Part shown: in pieces, positions 12,117 to 22,209 of the stretch
Layout: each line of letters opens with the position of its first letter
How positions within the stretch are numbered: the stretch's first letter is position 1
Assembly: GCA_964036315.1 (NCBI GenBank)
Contig: OZ038508.1
Location: forward strand, 43,104,435-43,168,434
Source of the DNA: Acanthosepion esculentum
Lineage: Eukaryota > Mollusca > Cephalopoda > Sepiida > Sepiidae
Direction of reading: 5' to 3'
Length of the DNA stretch: 64,000 bases
Program-made: the position numbers and the translations under genes
The notes under the pieces: model-generated
Told to the model about the DNA's origin: nothing
What the model saw: only the letters and a program-made list of their open reading frames with translations
Databases searched by the model: none

Positions 12117-12900
12117 TCCTTCTCCGACTCTTTCTTCTTCGTTTTCTTCTACTACGTCTTCATTTTTTTTGTAGTCATCATCTACTTATCGTCATTGTAT
12201 TATTAGTATCTTCATCCTCTTCTCTAACTTCTTATAAAATTAAAGAACTTTATTTTCTCCATCATATTTTCCTTCCCGTCGTCGTTGTAAGATATCACGC
12301 AAGCAAAATCTCGCAGTCGGTCGGATGTCACACAAAAACGATATTTTGTTTAACAGTCACGAAAAGAGAGTGACGAGCTCACAACCTTCTGTGTGGATGT
12401 GTAGCTTTTGGAGATGAAAAAAAAAAACTAAACAAAATGAAAAACAAAACAATATCTCAAGAATATTGATCGACAACTTTAAAATTTTTTTTATCTTGTT
12501 TCAGGACATTAATAGTTGCAACCTGAACTTGTAGGCCGAGTGATTTGTCAATTTAGGAGCAATTTCTAGGACACTGCCAACCTGGAGGATATGCATTTAA
12601 ATTTATTGTTGATGTTACTAAGGCAAAACAACAATAGATAGAATACTTATTTCATGAGCTAAAAGTAAAAAATTGAAATAAGGAGGGGAAGATTATGCTG
12701 AGCCAACATTCTAAATTCAAATAATGTGTCTGTATTAAATTTCAATATTTCATCTACTTAAATTAGTTACAAAGTAAATATACATTCATGTTGGAATTTT
12801 TAGGATGAGGAATGGTCATTATTATTATTATTATTATTATTTGTGTATGAGACAAATGCTTTAGTAGATTAAAGCGTTAATTAAAACATATCCATTTGCC
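11450..12900. repeat. Pyrimidine-rich region with (ATC)n
   Basis: After ordinary AT-rich sequence, 11830-12240 is pyrimidine-rich with ATT and TTC runs and an uninterrupted (ATC)n tract at about 12051-12117. A short (ATT)n lies near 12820-12841. No gene recognised. Confidence 0.7.
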
Positions 12901-13435
12901 AGGTGGACATAATTGCAGTCCTTGCGTTTACAAGTGCTGAAAATCCTCACACAGTGGTTCAGTTGATGAAACAGACAAGCGACATAAAAACTGGTGATGA
13001 AATATACCCAAATCTAAAACCTGATCAAAAACGTATGGTAAAACACACGATAGTCAAAATAGGCCTGAGTGTAATGTCCCTTTTTTAATTTCTTGGTAAC
13101 GCATACATCCTTGGGCGTTGCGAACCAACAAGCCAAATGCTATACACCTCTTTGGACAGGAACATTTTCGTGTGAAGTTCTAAATAATCTCTTCTGTAGT
13201 CTAATTTCCGTCTTCAACTTATTCAATTTGAACTTCGCCCTCTCTAACCTTCTAACTTTCTCTCTTCAGAAGCCCTACGTACAATTTCATTTTCAAGTCT
13301 TTTTTCACTACCCTTTGTATTGTCATATCTGAACCTCCTCTCTAACGTGCTAAACTTCATATGAATTGAGTTGGATCGTTTCTAATTGATCTCTTTCGCT
13401 CTAAGTTTCGGAAACTAGGTGACATTACTTGTGAC
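12900..13435. other. Unassigned; exon-like open frame
   Basis: A plus-strand frame of 61 codons (12903-13088) follows a pyrimidine-then-'gccag' sequence that could pass for a splice acceptor, but I recognise no protein family and see no donor in frame. I do not call it a gene. Confidence 0.3.
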
Positions 13436-13439
13436 GACA

Positions 13440-14880
13440 CCTTGAAGACGGAAATTAGACTACAGCAGAGATTATTAGAACTTCATAAGAAAATGTTTCT
13501 GTCCAAAGTGGTTTATGATAACATTCGGCCTGCTGGTACCCAACGTCGAAGGATGTATGGGTTACCAAAAATTCAAAAAGTGGACATTCCACTCATGCTA
13601 TTTTGTCTATGGTGTTTTCCGATCAGCATAGATTGGCTAAGTGGATCATTGAGGTTCTTGATCAGTTTTTTAGATTTCTATTCGGAGTATCGTGTGCCAG
13701 ACTCGTTCCAATTTGCGTCATTTATGTGCAAATTGCAACTCACTATTGGCACTGCGGATTTTGTGTCTTTTGATATATCCAGTTTGTTTATAAATGTCCC
13801 ACTTGATTAAATCATTGATATTTCCGTGGACTATTTATATCGTGGCCCCGTAAGTTCCCATCGTTTCCTGGGATCGTTTTTCTTGAGTTGATGCAGATGG
13901 CTACCAGGCCTATCTCCTTCAGCTTTAACAGTTGCATATAGCGACAGATCGATAGAGTCGCAATGGGTAATCCCTTGGGACACCTTATGGTTAACATCTT
14001 TCTTGGCAAGATCTGGAAGCCTTATTGTTATTTCTGTTACGATGACGATACGTTTACATCTTTTTCTTCACGCAACGAACCGGATTTTTTTTTTCAATAT
14101 TCAACCACTTTTTTTAAAATTTATTATGGAGGTGGAATAGAATTACTTTTCCTGGATGTGATGCTTGAGAGATCTCCGTCTTGTTTTCATACTAGTTTTT
14201 ATAGGAAACCCAACTTTTCGGGAGTAAACCTGAGTTGGGATTCTTTCGTTGCCAAAACCGAAAAGGCAATCTCATCGAAATTCTTACTCATCGCACTTTG
14301 ATTCTATGTTCGCTGGGAAAGCTTGCCGTCGAGCTCAAGGAAATTAAACTGCTGTTTCTGGCGAATGGTTACACGGAATGTGTGATTACAATTACCATTA
14401 GACCATTTTTCTAAGTTTAATGGAATTAAAGCATTTGGTCCATCTAAGTGCGCTATATCAATGAGACTTCATTGAATTGATGCCAGTAGGCAGGTATATG
14501 TCGATAAAATATCTTCGGTCAGGAGGTGTTTTTATTCGCTAGTAGTCTGGAATATTTTTTCTACCAGAAGGGCTTTTCTCTCTATTCGTAATGATGCCTT
14601 ACCTACACATCAGCAGATATTCGTTTATCAATATAAATGTCAGTGTGAGGCTGACTATGTGGGTGAGACTACCCAGAGGTTGGAGGTTAGAATGGCACAG
14701 CATGTCCCTGGCCAAATACGTAGACGTGTGCCTGCAACATCCGGGGGCTCGCAGGATCATGAGTTCGCTATTGGGAACCAATTTTTGTTTTAATTCAGTC
14801 GCTTGTAGGACTGGCTACTCTGAGGATTTATTGTCTACCATCTCACACTTTTGGTGAATCCGTAGCGAATTCTAGGCAAA
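13440..14880 (+). pseudogene. Penelope-like element, RT plus GIY-YIG
   Basis: A decayed plus-strand Penelope-like retroelement. 13442-13807 holds the N-terminal RT motifs: RPAGTQRRRMYGLPKIQK, later DFYSEYRVPDSF, and FDISSLFINVPLD, which contains the first catalytic Asp. After a stop at 13808-13810 and a frame change, 13963-14301 carries the primer-grip-side motif MGNPLG and CYDDDTF, the YxDD catalytic box with Asp at x, followed by LFLDVMLERSPSCF and YRKPNFSG. After further frameshifts 14560-14775 encodes a linker and a GIY-YIG-like endonuclease start: CQCEADYVGETTQRLEVR, then AQHVPGQI. The C-terminus is broken. No ORF is intact. PLE proteins combine RT and GIY-YIG endonuclease in this order, so the assignment is firm although the element is dead. 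Confidence 0.92.
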
Positions 14881-15110
14881 TCGAAGGGAAATATTTTATT
14901 CTACTTTTTTCCCTATCCCTTCCCTCTTTTGTGTTATTTTAAAATTCAGTTGTCAAAAAATTTTCTTTTCGGCAATTTAGCTTCATACCAACAATATCAA
15001 TTTCTGAAGATAAATCAGTCGAATGGTACCTAAAGTTATTATTTCATTCGCTGTGATACTATTGTTTCGTATTTAGAAATAAAGTTTGATCCTTGTCTTA
15101 AAATTTATCC
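14880..15110. other. PLE 3' flank, AT-rich
   Basis: May include the 3' untranslated part of the preceding PLE. No hammerhead core or terminal repeat is visible. Confidence 0.35.
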
Positions 15111-15118
15111 TACATATG

Positions 15119-15120
<2 letters not shown>

Positions 15121-15164
<44 letters not shown>

Positions 15165-15190
15165 TATATATATATGTGTCTGTGTGTGTG

Positions 15191-15262
<72 letters not shown>

Positions 15263-15470
15263 TAGAGAGAGAGGTAAGCTAGACCACCTATATACCCGTT
15301 GGGTTATTTCCAAAAGCAGTTCATGATACAAAATAACTTTCAAAAGGATCTTCTATTCAAGTAATAGTAAACCCGGAGTGGCAAATTATATCAATTTTAC
15401 TATTTACCATAATATAATTTTCAGAGGTGAAAGACATTAAAACACACACACACACACACACACACACGCA

Positions 15471-15502
<32 letters not shown>

Positions 15503-15505
15503 TAC
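15121..15505. repeat. Compound microsatellites
   Basis: (TA)n, (CA)n, (TG)n, (TAGA)n and (GA)n in succession at 15121-15262; a second (CA)n(CGCA)n(CA)n tract lies at 15441-15503. Confidence 0.95.
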
Positions 15506-15509
15506 AAAT

Positions 15510-16085
15510 GTCTGTATAATGTATGGATGCTCCCATTCTTCTACTTAATTTAATTTTTTCTTGGTATTACTTTCCAAAGCATAATTATATTTTTGTTATA
15601 TATACTTGTTTCTTACACATATTTAAAAAAAAACGGCGGCAAACGAACGGATATCTACTTACTGATTTACCAGTAAGTCACGTGACACATTTTTCCAGCC
15701 ATACAGATTATGTTCTAAGATGACACCCGCATTGCCAAACTTCCGAGATATTTGTTTGTAAAAAAAAAGGTTCTAATGTAATGTGATGAATTGTGTAAAT
15801 ATATGAGTTATGGGTATTTAAATTTGTTTAATAACTTTGTCATAATGTATTATGCCTGCTTATTATTTTTCATATAATAGTTGGAATAAAATAAACAAAT
15901 GTTTATGTATATTCACGAATTGATATAAGAATGTATATGGAAACAAACACTGAATTCCATATTAAAAGTTCCTGCATGAGCAGAAAAAACGGTCCTATCT
16001 CAAGAACTCTTTGTCTAATTTAAATTAGATTTGGCATTAACTCGGCAGTTCATGAAGGTACAGTATCGTCTACAATCGGTTGGGG
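15510..16085. other. Unassigned AT-rich sequence
   Basis: No gene or repeat family recognised. Confidence 0.5.
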
Positions 16086-16086
<1 letters not shown>

Positions 16087-16159
<73 letters not shown>

Positions 16160-16314
16160 GACAGAGTAAACAAACAGTAAAATATTGGTTAAGATCGTAC
16201 GCATTAAAAATGCTCAATATCAAGTTGGAAGACCAGATTGCAGTGCTGTTTAATGCTGACGCTGACCAGAAGACTACAGCGATTTCGACCAAAACAGTCT
16301 TCTCAGGTGGTTTG

Positions 16315-16364
<50 letters not shown>
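16087..16364 (-). repeat. PLE-terminal-like repeat between (TA)n tracts
   Basis: A segment (about 16157-16316) bounded by (TA)n on both sides (16087-16156 and 16317-16364). On the minus strand it begins cacctgagaagactgttttg, then GAAAT, then 'gtagtcttctggtcagc', a layout like the hammerhead-like hairpin at 20621-20683 (minus), which also ends 'ctctggtcagct'. The half at 16160-16250 is repeated, in the opposite orientation, at 21015-21108 ('ggtcttccaactt', 'tattgagca', 'ttttaat'). Confidence 0.6.
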
Positions 16365-16497
16365 AACGATAAAAATTATTTAAAAAAATTTAAAAAAATT
16401 AATTATTAAAAAAAATATTTAAAAAAATCGTCAGACATACTGGGTTGTAGATTAATATTCTTACGTTTTTATTATTATTATTTCATTTAGAATCCTC

Positions 16498-16528
16498 GAC
16501 TAGTTTCGGCCAACATGGCAATCATCAG
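16498..16528 (-). ncRNA. Hammerhead-ribozyme-like core
   Basis: On the minus strand: CTGATGA (16528-16522), stem II GCCA/TGGC around TGT, then GAAAC (16507-16503), loop TA and the cleavage triplet GTC (16500-16498). All conserved core positions of a minimal hammerhead are present: A15.1-U16.1 and C15.2-G16.2 pair, giving a two-pair stem III. Stem I can form five pairs (including two G-U) between the bases just before CTGATGA and just after GTC. It lies downstream, in sense, of the minus-strand PLE C-terminus at 17099-17239, the place expected for a PLE terminal ribozyme. Confidence 0.65.
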
Positions 16529-16539
16529 GAAAAAAAAAT

Positions 16540-17095
16540 GTTTCTGCTTGCTGGTAGCAGTAAACTACAGAAATGAATGTCTTGTTGGAGAAAATGGACT
16601 TGGGTCTGTAGTTTTCATTTGTTTTTTATTTGTTTTTTTTTAAATCTTTTTAACATGAGTTTATTAACATTACTTGTGTTTGTCAAACAGTCTTTTAAGT
16701 TGTCATTTGAGATAAGAGCTGGATGGATTCATGCTAGTTTGAATTTCCTCGGTCAGTTTGGCAGTTTTATTGGTACCTGGAGAGGGGATGGTAAGTGTGT
16801 GTGTGTTATTTAGTTTAGTGTGTGTGTTATTTAGTTATTTAGTCATTGGTAAGTGTGTGTGTGTGTGTGTGTGTATGTTATTTAGTTTTTAAGGAGTGAG
16901 GGAGTAAGATATGTGTTAGGTTGTATATTGCTATGGGTGTGTGTTATCATTTGGCTCATTAGGAAGTGAGTGAGTATGATGTGTGTAAGTGTGTATATGC
17001 GTGTGGGTGTGTGTATAAGTGTGAGGCCTCAACACCCCCGTAAACATGTCTGTTATGTGTGGGTGTGAAATGTGGGAAGGTTTTGATTTGTAGGG
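16540..17095. other. PLE 3' UTR candidate with degenerate (TG)n
   Basis: The space between the minus-strand PLE coding end and its hammerhead-like core. It holds a degenerate TG-rich repeat (about 16790-17030) with the phrase 'tatttagt' recurring. The 78-codon plus-strand frame at 16577 shows no domain. Confidence 0.45.
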
Positions 17096-17098
17096 TTA

Positions 17099-17350
17099 TG
17101 TATTACTACTATCTATATTGTTAAATTTATGGTTTAGCCCGGCTGGGTACTGCGTTTGTAAACGTCGTATCCACTTATTTTCATGGAACTCTAAAATATT
17201 TCTAATGTTATCTGCTTTGGGATTTTCTATTCTCTCAATGTATTACTTGTAAGCTTATTTTGTGGATAACTATTTGACTAGACACATCACTCTTTTTGAA
17301 GCAGGTTTTATTCCGTCTTCCTTTGTAGGAGGAACTACCATCTGAATTAA
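17099..17350 (-). pseudogene. Penelope-like element, C-terminal GIY-YIG end
   Basis: Minus strand, 17239 down to about 17100 is open for 47 codons and reads IERIENPKADNIRNILEF, then HENKWIRRLQTQYPAGLNHK. The H/REnnWI..L.T..P.GLN pattern is the conserved C-terminal end of PLE GIY-YIG endonucleases. Upstream (17240-17350) the same frame is broken by stops and nothing firm remains. Downstream in sense lies the hammerhead-like core at 16498-16528. This is a 3' fragment of one PLE insertion, distinct from the plus-strand copy at 13.4-14.9 kb. Confidence 0.75.
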
Positions 17351-17354
17351 TCTA

Positions 17355-18470
17355 ATCATTCATGAGATGTTCCCGATGAGTGAATCAAATATTACAAAAC
17401 ACTGTGTTGACACTGTTTAATTATTCAATGTATTTACTTATATTTTAACAATAATTATCGTTCTAGTCCTATATATAAAACATTATTGTCAGAGTTTCTG
17501 TAAAATTTGATATACGTTGAATTGTAGAATTTGATAGTAGATATAAGTGAAAGAATTTTATTGGGGTTTGGTTTAGGACGGGAGAAAAATAATTTTCCCC
17601 CATTCCGTGTATTGGAAATGCTTTTCCAGTATTGAATGCACCGATTTGACACAGCTTAACCATATTTTAAAGGGAAAATATCTAAAGCAAACGAATGGCC
17701 ACGAAGCGTGTTTTCAGTAAAAGAAAAACAACAAAACAAAATAAAACAAAAAAAAACTGAAAGTAAAAAATGAAAGAAAGAAAGAAAGAAAGAAAGAAAG
17801 AGAGGACAACAGTGCCACGAGCCAATGAATTAGATTTTACGGCCTGTACATTAATAAGTAGGTGATATTAACTGTGCAAGTGAAATCCGAGCAACGACTA
17901 AATATGAGCTATAGTTCCGTTGTAGTTTTAGCGGTAAATGCCTGTCGATCTATTGCAAGACATATATCAAACTGATTATAAGGGATTCGCAGTTCTTATG
18001 AGTAACCAAATAAATAACAGCCGAATTGACAAGTCGTTTTTATAGCTTCTCAGCGTTAGATCTAAAGGAAATTTCACTGTGACTTCTCCCTTATTTTATT
18101 ATATTATAAAAGATATCCCTTTCGTTTAAATATTGTTTTATCGGCCCTTTACAGTGCGGTCGTAAATCAACCGATTCCGTGGGTTGGAAACACTTTATAT
18201 TTAAATAAATAAATAAGGAAATAAATCCAAAGCCAAATACAATTTTACACTTTCCATGCCAATGTTTCTTTCTTGGAAAAACCAAGACTCTTTAATTAAT
18301 TCACGGTCTAGCAAGAACGGACATGAACAATTATTTCTTTTCAATATTTTCGGGGATAAAATAGGTTCGTAATAATAACAGATTTGTGTACAAGTAAACG
18401 TTATTATAGTGGATGTTCGTATTTATAAATACATATATAACAGAAACGACAAGAGGAAAACCTTTTTGTG
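17355..18470. other. Unassigned AT-rich sequence
   Basis: Includes a short (GAAA)n run at about 17772-17802. No gene recognised; frames at 17455-17663 and 18091-18285 (minus) show no domain. Confidence 0.5.
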
Positions 18471-18472
18471 TT

Positions 18473-18505
18473 GACGTGTTTCGTTCCTTGGGGAACTTTA
18501 ACAAG
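18473..18505 (-). ncRNA. Hammerhead-like 3' half (PLE terminus relic)
   Basis: On the minus strand: a perfect stem-loop GTTCC-CCAA-GGAAC, then GAAAC, loop AC and GTC (18475-18473). The first core strand reads TTGTTAAA instead of CTGATGA, so the motif is incomplete or decayed. It lies downstream of the minus-strand PLE domain at 19630-20165 and beside the inverted RT fragment, so it may be the PLE terminal repeat. Confidence 0.35.
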
Positions 18506-18627
18506 ACGAATGGAGAACGTATAATTAGAAACCCATATTTATAAACATAGAAAAATATCGATCAGAAAATAATGTTGTGCGTTCAAATATGAATTAAAAA
18601 GACTTCTAACACATTGGAAAATCTGTC

Positions 18628-18728
<101 letters not shown>

Positions 18729-18873
18729 CTAAAATGAGGATTGGAAAAAAGTACGTAATATTTAATATAGTGATATTTATTTATATATATGAATTTTCAC
18801 AGAGAAAAATTAAAACTTTGTTATTTACAATTGGAGATTCAGTGATGTTATTCTTTCTTTCATAGTTATTGTG

Positions 18874-19029
18874 AATGTTACTATATAAGTTCACAATATC
18901 CATTGAGACTATATAAGTATTATGGTTTATTTCATTGGGAAGATCATTCAGAAAATCTACATCGTCTCGAACGATGCTCCGAACGTGTTTGATAAGAGGT
19001 TTCAATAGGATGTCTCCAAAATTGCGTAG
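18874..19029 (-). pseudogene. PLE reverse transcriptase, inverted 5' segment
   Basis: On the minus strand this open segment reads LRNFGDILLKPLIKHVRS, then DDVDFLNDLPNEI, and ends with VSMDIVNLYSNI, the RT motif holding the first catalytic Asp. PLE RTs continue from here into a 'PH.LGIEAI' helix. That continuation lies on the opposite strand starting at about 19041, so the two halves of one RT domain face away from each other head to head. Neither half shows an internal stop. Confidence 0.8.
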
Positions 19030-19037
19030 GCGGTGTG

Positions 19038-19400
19038 TCTCGCAAATTGGGAATAGAGGCCATAGAATACTGGCTAGAAACGTTTCCCTATGAACTACCA
19101 AATCGAATCAATGGAAATTTCATCCTAGAAAGCCTAAAATTCTACTTAAAAAAAACAATTATTTCATGTTCAACGAAACTCCCTACTGACAAAAATCAGG
19201 AACAGCCATGGGGACAAACGTTGCACCAGCATATGCCAACCTAGTCATAGGATACCATGAACTAAAAATCTATGACAGAACCTCGGAAATCTATTGAAAT
19301 GTATGCAGTTGCAACATAAAAGAAAAAAGGAAAAGCTATCTAGATGACTGTTTTTTTCTGTGGAATGAAAGTCTGGATAAACTATATTTGATGTCGCTAC
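19038..19400 (+). pseudogene. PLE reverse transcriptase, sense 3' segment
   Basis: Plus strand: KLGIEAIEYWLETFPYELP, NGNFILESLKF, then after a one-base frame change QKSGTAMGTNVAPAYANLV (RT motif B region) and KSYLDDCFFLW, which is the YxDD catalytic box (Tyr-Leu-Asp-Asp). It picks up within two or three residues of where the inverted segment at 18874-19029 stops. Homology ends near 19395. With the inverted half it makes the 5'-inverted arrangement known for retroelements inserted by twin priming. Confidence 0.8.
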
Positions 19401-19625
19401 GGCAGGTGGTTAAGTGTCGAGAGGATTCTGTTTTATTATTATTATCTATCTATTAATCTCTTTATTTATTTGTTTATTCAAATGGCTATTTCTTATACAA
19501 ACGCATTTGGACTCTGACTAAAATTTGTTTTTTGACAACTTCACAAAGGGTTTTTCTATTTAATGATTGGGCTAAGATTTTAAGACTTTTATTAAACTAT
19601 GGAATTTATTTGTTTATCTATTTTC
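19400..19625. other. AT-rich spacer, possible PLE 3' UTR
   Basis: Between the sense RT fragment and the minus-strand GIY-YIG fragment. No motif recognised. Confidence 0.4.
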
Positions 19626-19629
19626 TAAG

Positions 19630-20165
19630 TTAATTATTTAATGCGAAAATTTGTTGTTGTCGGCAAAAAACTGTTAACCCCTGCCTATGGTTTAATAACA
19701 TTTCATTATTTAGAAACTTAATGATGTGTAGTTTTTCATGTAGGCATAAAGGGCATGCGTCATCCCAGGTTTTACAAGTTCTTGTTCTATTTATTATTTT
19801 ACATTTTACTTTTGGTGTTTTATTCGTTTCTTTTAAATGCCAGAAATATTGGGATAGAGATGTCTGATTTCTATTTTGAATATTGTTGAAGGAGCTCTTG
19901 TGTTGTCTCCATCTGACTTTAAATTTATTCTTCGTTGACCCAATGTATATCCGATCAGTGTTAGGACTCTCAATGGATGAGATAGTGCATTGGTATACCA
20001 CGGATTGTGTGAGGCATTTATTTTCTAACGGGAAGTCTTTAGGGTTTCTACAATCACATAATTTTTCATTATTTTTGTCTAATTGCAGTTTAGAAGTTTT
20101 ATTGATATTCGTTTGGCATGCGTGTTTTTCCAGGATTTTATTATTATGTTTTTTTTATGATTCTT
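19630..20165 (-). pseudogene. Penelope-like element, linker and GIY-YIG domain
   Basis: On the minus strand, an open frame from about 20160 to the stop near 19630. It begins with a positively charged RT-thumb/linker piece ([13 protein letters not shown]), then a Cys-containing linker CDCRNPKDFPLENKCLT and VVYQCTI, then the GIY-YIG core DRIYIGSTKNKFKVRWRQH with its conserved Tyr, Gly and Arg, followed by SLSQYFWHLK and a Cys-rich tail CKTWDDACPLCLHEKLHI. It ends with LNNEMLLNHRQG, a variant of the NKRSE/LNK-type end. This C-terminal part lacks stops, so it is the least decayed PLE piece here, but the RT is missing upstream. Confidence 0.9.
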
Positions 20166-20186
20166 TCTAGACTTTCAGTGCATATT

Positions 20187-20256
20187 TTACATATATATAC
20201 ATATATATATACATATATATACATATACATATATATACATATATCTATCAATCTCT

Positions 20257-20319
<63 letters not shown>

Positions 20320-20326
20320 CTTACAT
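20187..20326. repeat. (ATATAC)n and (TA)n microsatellite
   Basis: ATATAC-like units then a long TA tract; left flank of fold-back copy 3. Confidence 0.95.
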
Positions 20327-20334
20327 GGGCTGAC

Positions 20335-20475
20335 GATTGCATCTAGCATGAAACAGACTGTCGCCTCTAAGTGTTGACTTCTATGTTCACTTTTATAATT
20401 ACACACGCTCTATCTCTGATATTGAGCACTTCATCCCATAAAAATATCACATTTTAAGACTATATTTCTTCATAT
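20335..20475 (-). repeat. Fold-back repeat, copy 3
   Basis: Carries 'gcatgaaacagactgtcgcc', 'gtgttgacttctatgttcac' and the block tatctctgatattgagcac. Nearly identical to 55750-55885 and the reverse complement of the first arms at 3390-3497 and 27241-27350. (TA)n flanks on both sides. Confidence 0.8.
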
Positions 20476-20531
20476 ATATATATACATATATATATATACA
20501 TATATATATATATACATATATATATACATAC

Positions 20532-20608
<77 letters not shown>
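20472..20608. repeat. (TATACA)n(TA)n microsatellite
   Basis: Right flank of fold-back copy 3, joining directly to the hammerhead-like hairpin at 20621. Confidence 0.95.
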
Positions 20609-20613
<5 letters not shown>

Positions 20614-20620
20614 GGATGAG

Positions 20621-20683
20621 AGCTGACCAGAGCACACTACCGCGGTTTTGAACTCTACGGTTTCTTCAGTTGGTAGTTCAGCT
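20621..20683 (-). ncRNA. Hammerhead-like hairpin (relic)
   Basis: On the minus strand: outer stem AGCTGA/TCAGCT (six pairs), CTGAAGA (fits CUGANGA, 20669-20663), a small stem II (AAC/GTT), then CAAAAC, which would be the conserved CGAAAC after one C-to-T change on the other strand, and GGTA with a possible GTA cleavage triplet (20640-20638). Fits a type I hammerhead with one key G lost to apparent CpG decay. Confidence 0.4.
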
Positions 20684-20689
20684 AATCAA

Positions 20690-21010
20690 CTAAAGTATTT
20701 TAAAACTAACATGATAGTCTTAAATACTAACATAATTGTCGAGAATACGTGTAGGCTATGCTAAGAAGAGACACTGACTATAGTAACATATAAAAAATGC
20801 CAATGAATTGCTGAACGGGAGGTCAGAGCTCATGACCAAATACAGACATTTTAAGAAATTCAGCTTGGGGTTTTTTGAACCCCGTTAAAGTTAGTATTTT
20901 CCCCACTACTCCCAGTTTAGAAAGTGCTTAAATTGTTGAGCTCCGTGTAGTTGATTTACTTCATCCTTCTTAAATATTAAACTTTCAGAGCTCTTTAATA
21001 TTTTGATATT
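20690..21010. other. Unassigned, possible retroelement end
   Basis: Unique within the window except at its right edge, where the repeat shared with 16160-16250 begins. Confidence 0.4.
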
Positions 21011-21101
21011 AAACAGCTCTGCATGTCTGGTCTTCCAACTTTGTATTGAGCACTTTTAATACGTTCAGTTTTAACAAATATTTTACTATTTGTGTTACTC
21101 T

Positions 21102-21177
<76 letters not shown>
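21010..21177 (+). repeat. Dispersed repeat plus (TA)n
   Basis: 21015-21108 matches the reverse complement of 16160-16250 (shared tctggtcttccaactt, attgagca, and the end 'ttactctg'). The repeat ends at the (TA)n tract 21104-21177, as its relative does at 16156. Confidence 0.7.
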
Positions 21178-21178
<1 letters not shown>

Positions 21179-21689
21179 AGGGTGAAAATTACTCAACCTG
21201 AAACACATTTCAGAATCTAAACACATAATAAAATCCGAATTTTTCTGTGGAAGATTTTCATTGGGAAATCACACTTCAAAAGGCCTTCGCATAAAATGAA
21301 TTGACTGCAAAATTTTCCTCACTTCTCTTCCTTTCCTTTGTGAATTAATTTCGTATTTAAAGTGTTGCAACCTGGTTTCAGAATTGTCTGTGGTTAAATA
21401 CAGTTTTTTAAAATGTATAATCTAATATCGTTATTTGTTTAATATTGGGCCTTATTTTTTAGCATATTGGACACTCCTTTTTTAGCATATTAGCCGTTCC
21501 TTTTTAGCATATTGGACGCCCCTTTTTATCATAAACAATCAATAATCGAGATAATATCTCGATTATTGATTAATAATCTCGTTGTGTCGAGATGTGTAAT
21601 CTATTATGAGGGAAAAGAAAAAGATATTTCCCTCTTTGCTGTCTTCCGACAATTCTGTTATGAATTTAGAGAATCTGTAATATCATTGG

Positions 21690-22130
21690 CATTTGCCCTG
21701 GCATCGCGTTTTCAATCACTTTCCCACTGCTATACCTTAACTTCCATGGCCCCCATCCATAAATATCTTCATGGTAATAGGTTCCGATGAACTCTTCTCT
21801 ATGCTATCCAGACTTTATGAATTTAATCACAGTGGTCTCCTCTTTTTCCAGTTGAATAGCTAGATACAACCTTAAATTCTATGCTAACCAAATCTTCTGT
21901 GGTAATTCTCGTTCATCCAACACTTTTACGACTTTTTCCATCCCAGTCAGCTTTGATCTTCAAAAAATTAAATGAAATGTCAATATTTATCTTCTTTCTT
22001 CTTAATTATTTGTGCTTTTATCGTACTTTCTCCTTGAGAGTGATTTTATTCTCATATTTTCTCACACTCAGTAACCCCTTGTGTCTTAGTTATTTTGTTG
22101 CCTTGCTTGGGGTACAATGATTAAATGAAT
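21690..22130 (+). mobile_element. LINE 3' end (jockey/CR1-like)
   Basis: A decayed 3' fragment of a non-LTR retrotransposon. It encodes ALASRFQSLSHCYTLTS, then YLHG, the C-terminal pattern 'LxSLSHRRnvaSLxxFYKYxHG' of many animal LINE ORF2 proteins, followed by frameshifted remains. It ends with ggggtacaatgattaaatga. The same ending (gaggtaaaatgattaa, cggggtgaaatgattaa) closes the fragments at 34130-34160 and 63120-63148, marking a shared 3' terminus. Confidence 0.75.
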
Positions 22131-22150
22131 ATCCCAGGTTTTAATTCCGG

Positions 22151-22178
22151 TACATACATACATACATACATACATACA

Positions 22179-22209
<31 letters not shown>
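22151..22209. repeat. (CATA)n microsatellite
   Basis: About 15 tetranucleotide units directly after the LINE 3' end. Confidence 0.97.

Noticed and set aside
12903..13088. Host gene exon
   Set aside because: Acceptor-like sequence only; no donor, no recognised protein family, no neighbouring exons.
19883..20170. Plus-strand frame of 95 codons
   Set aside because: Shadow of the minus-strand PLE GIY-YIG domain, which has clear family motifs.
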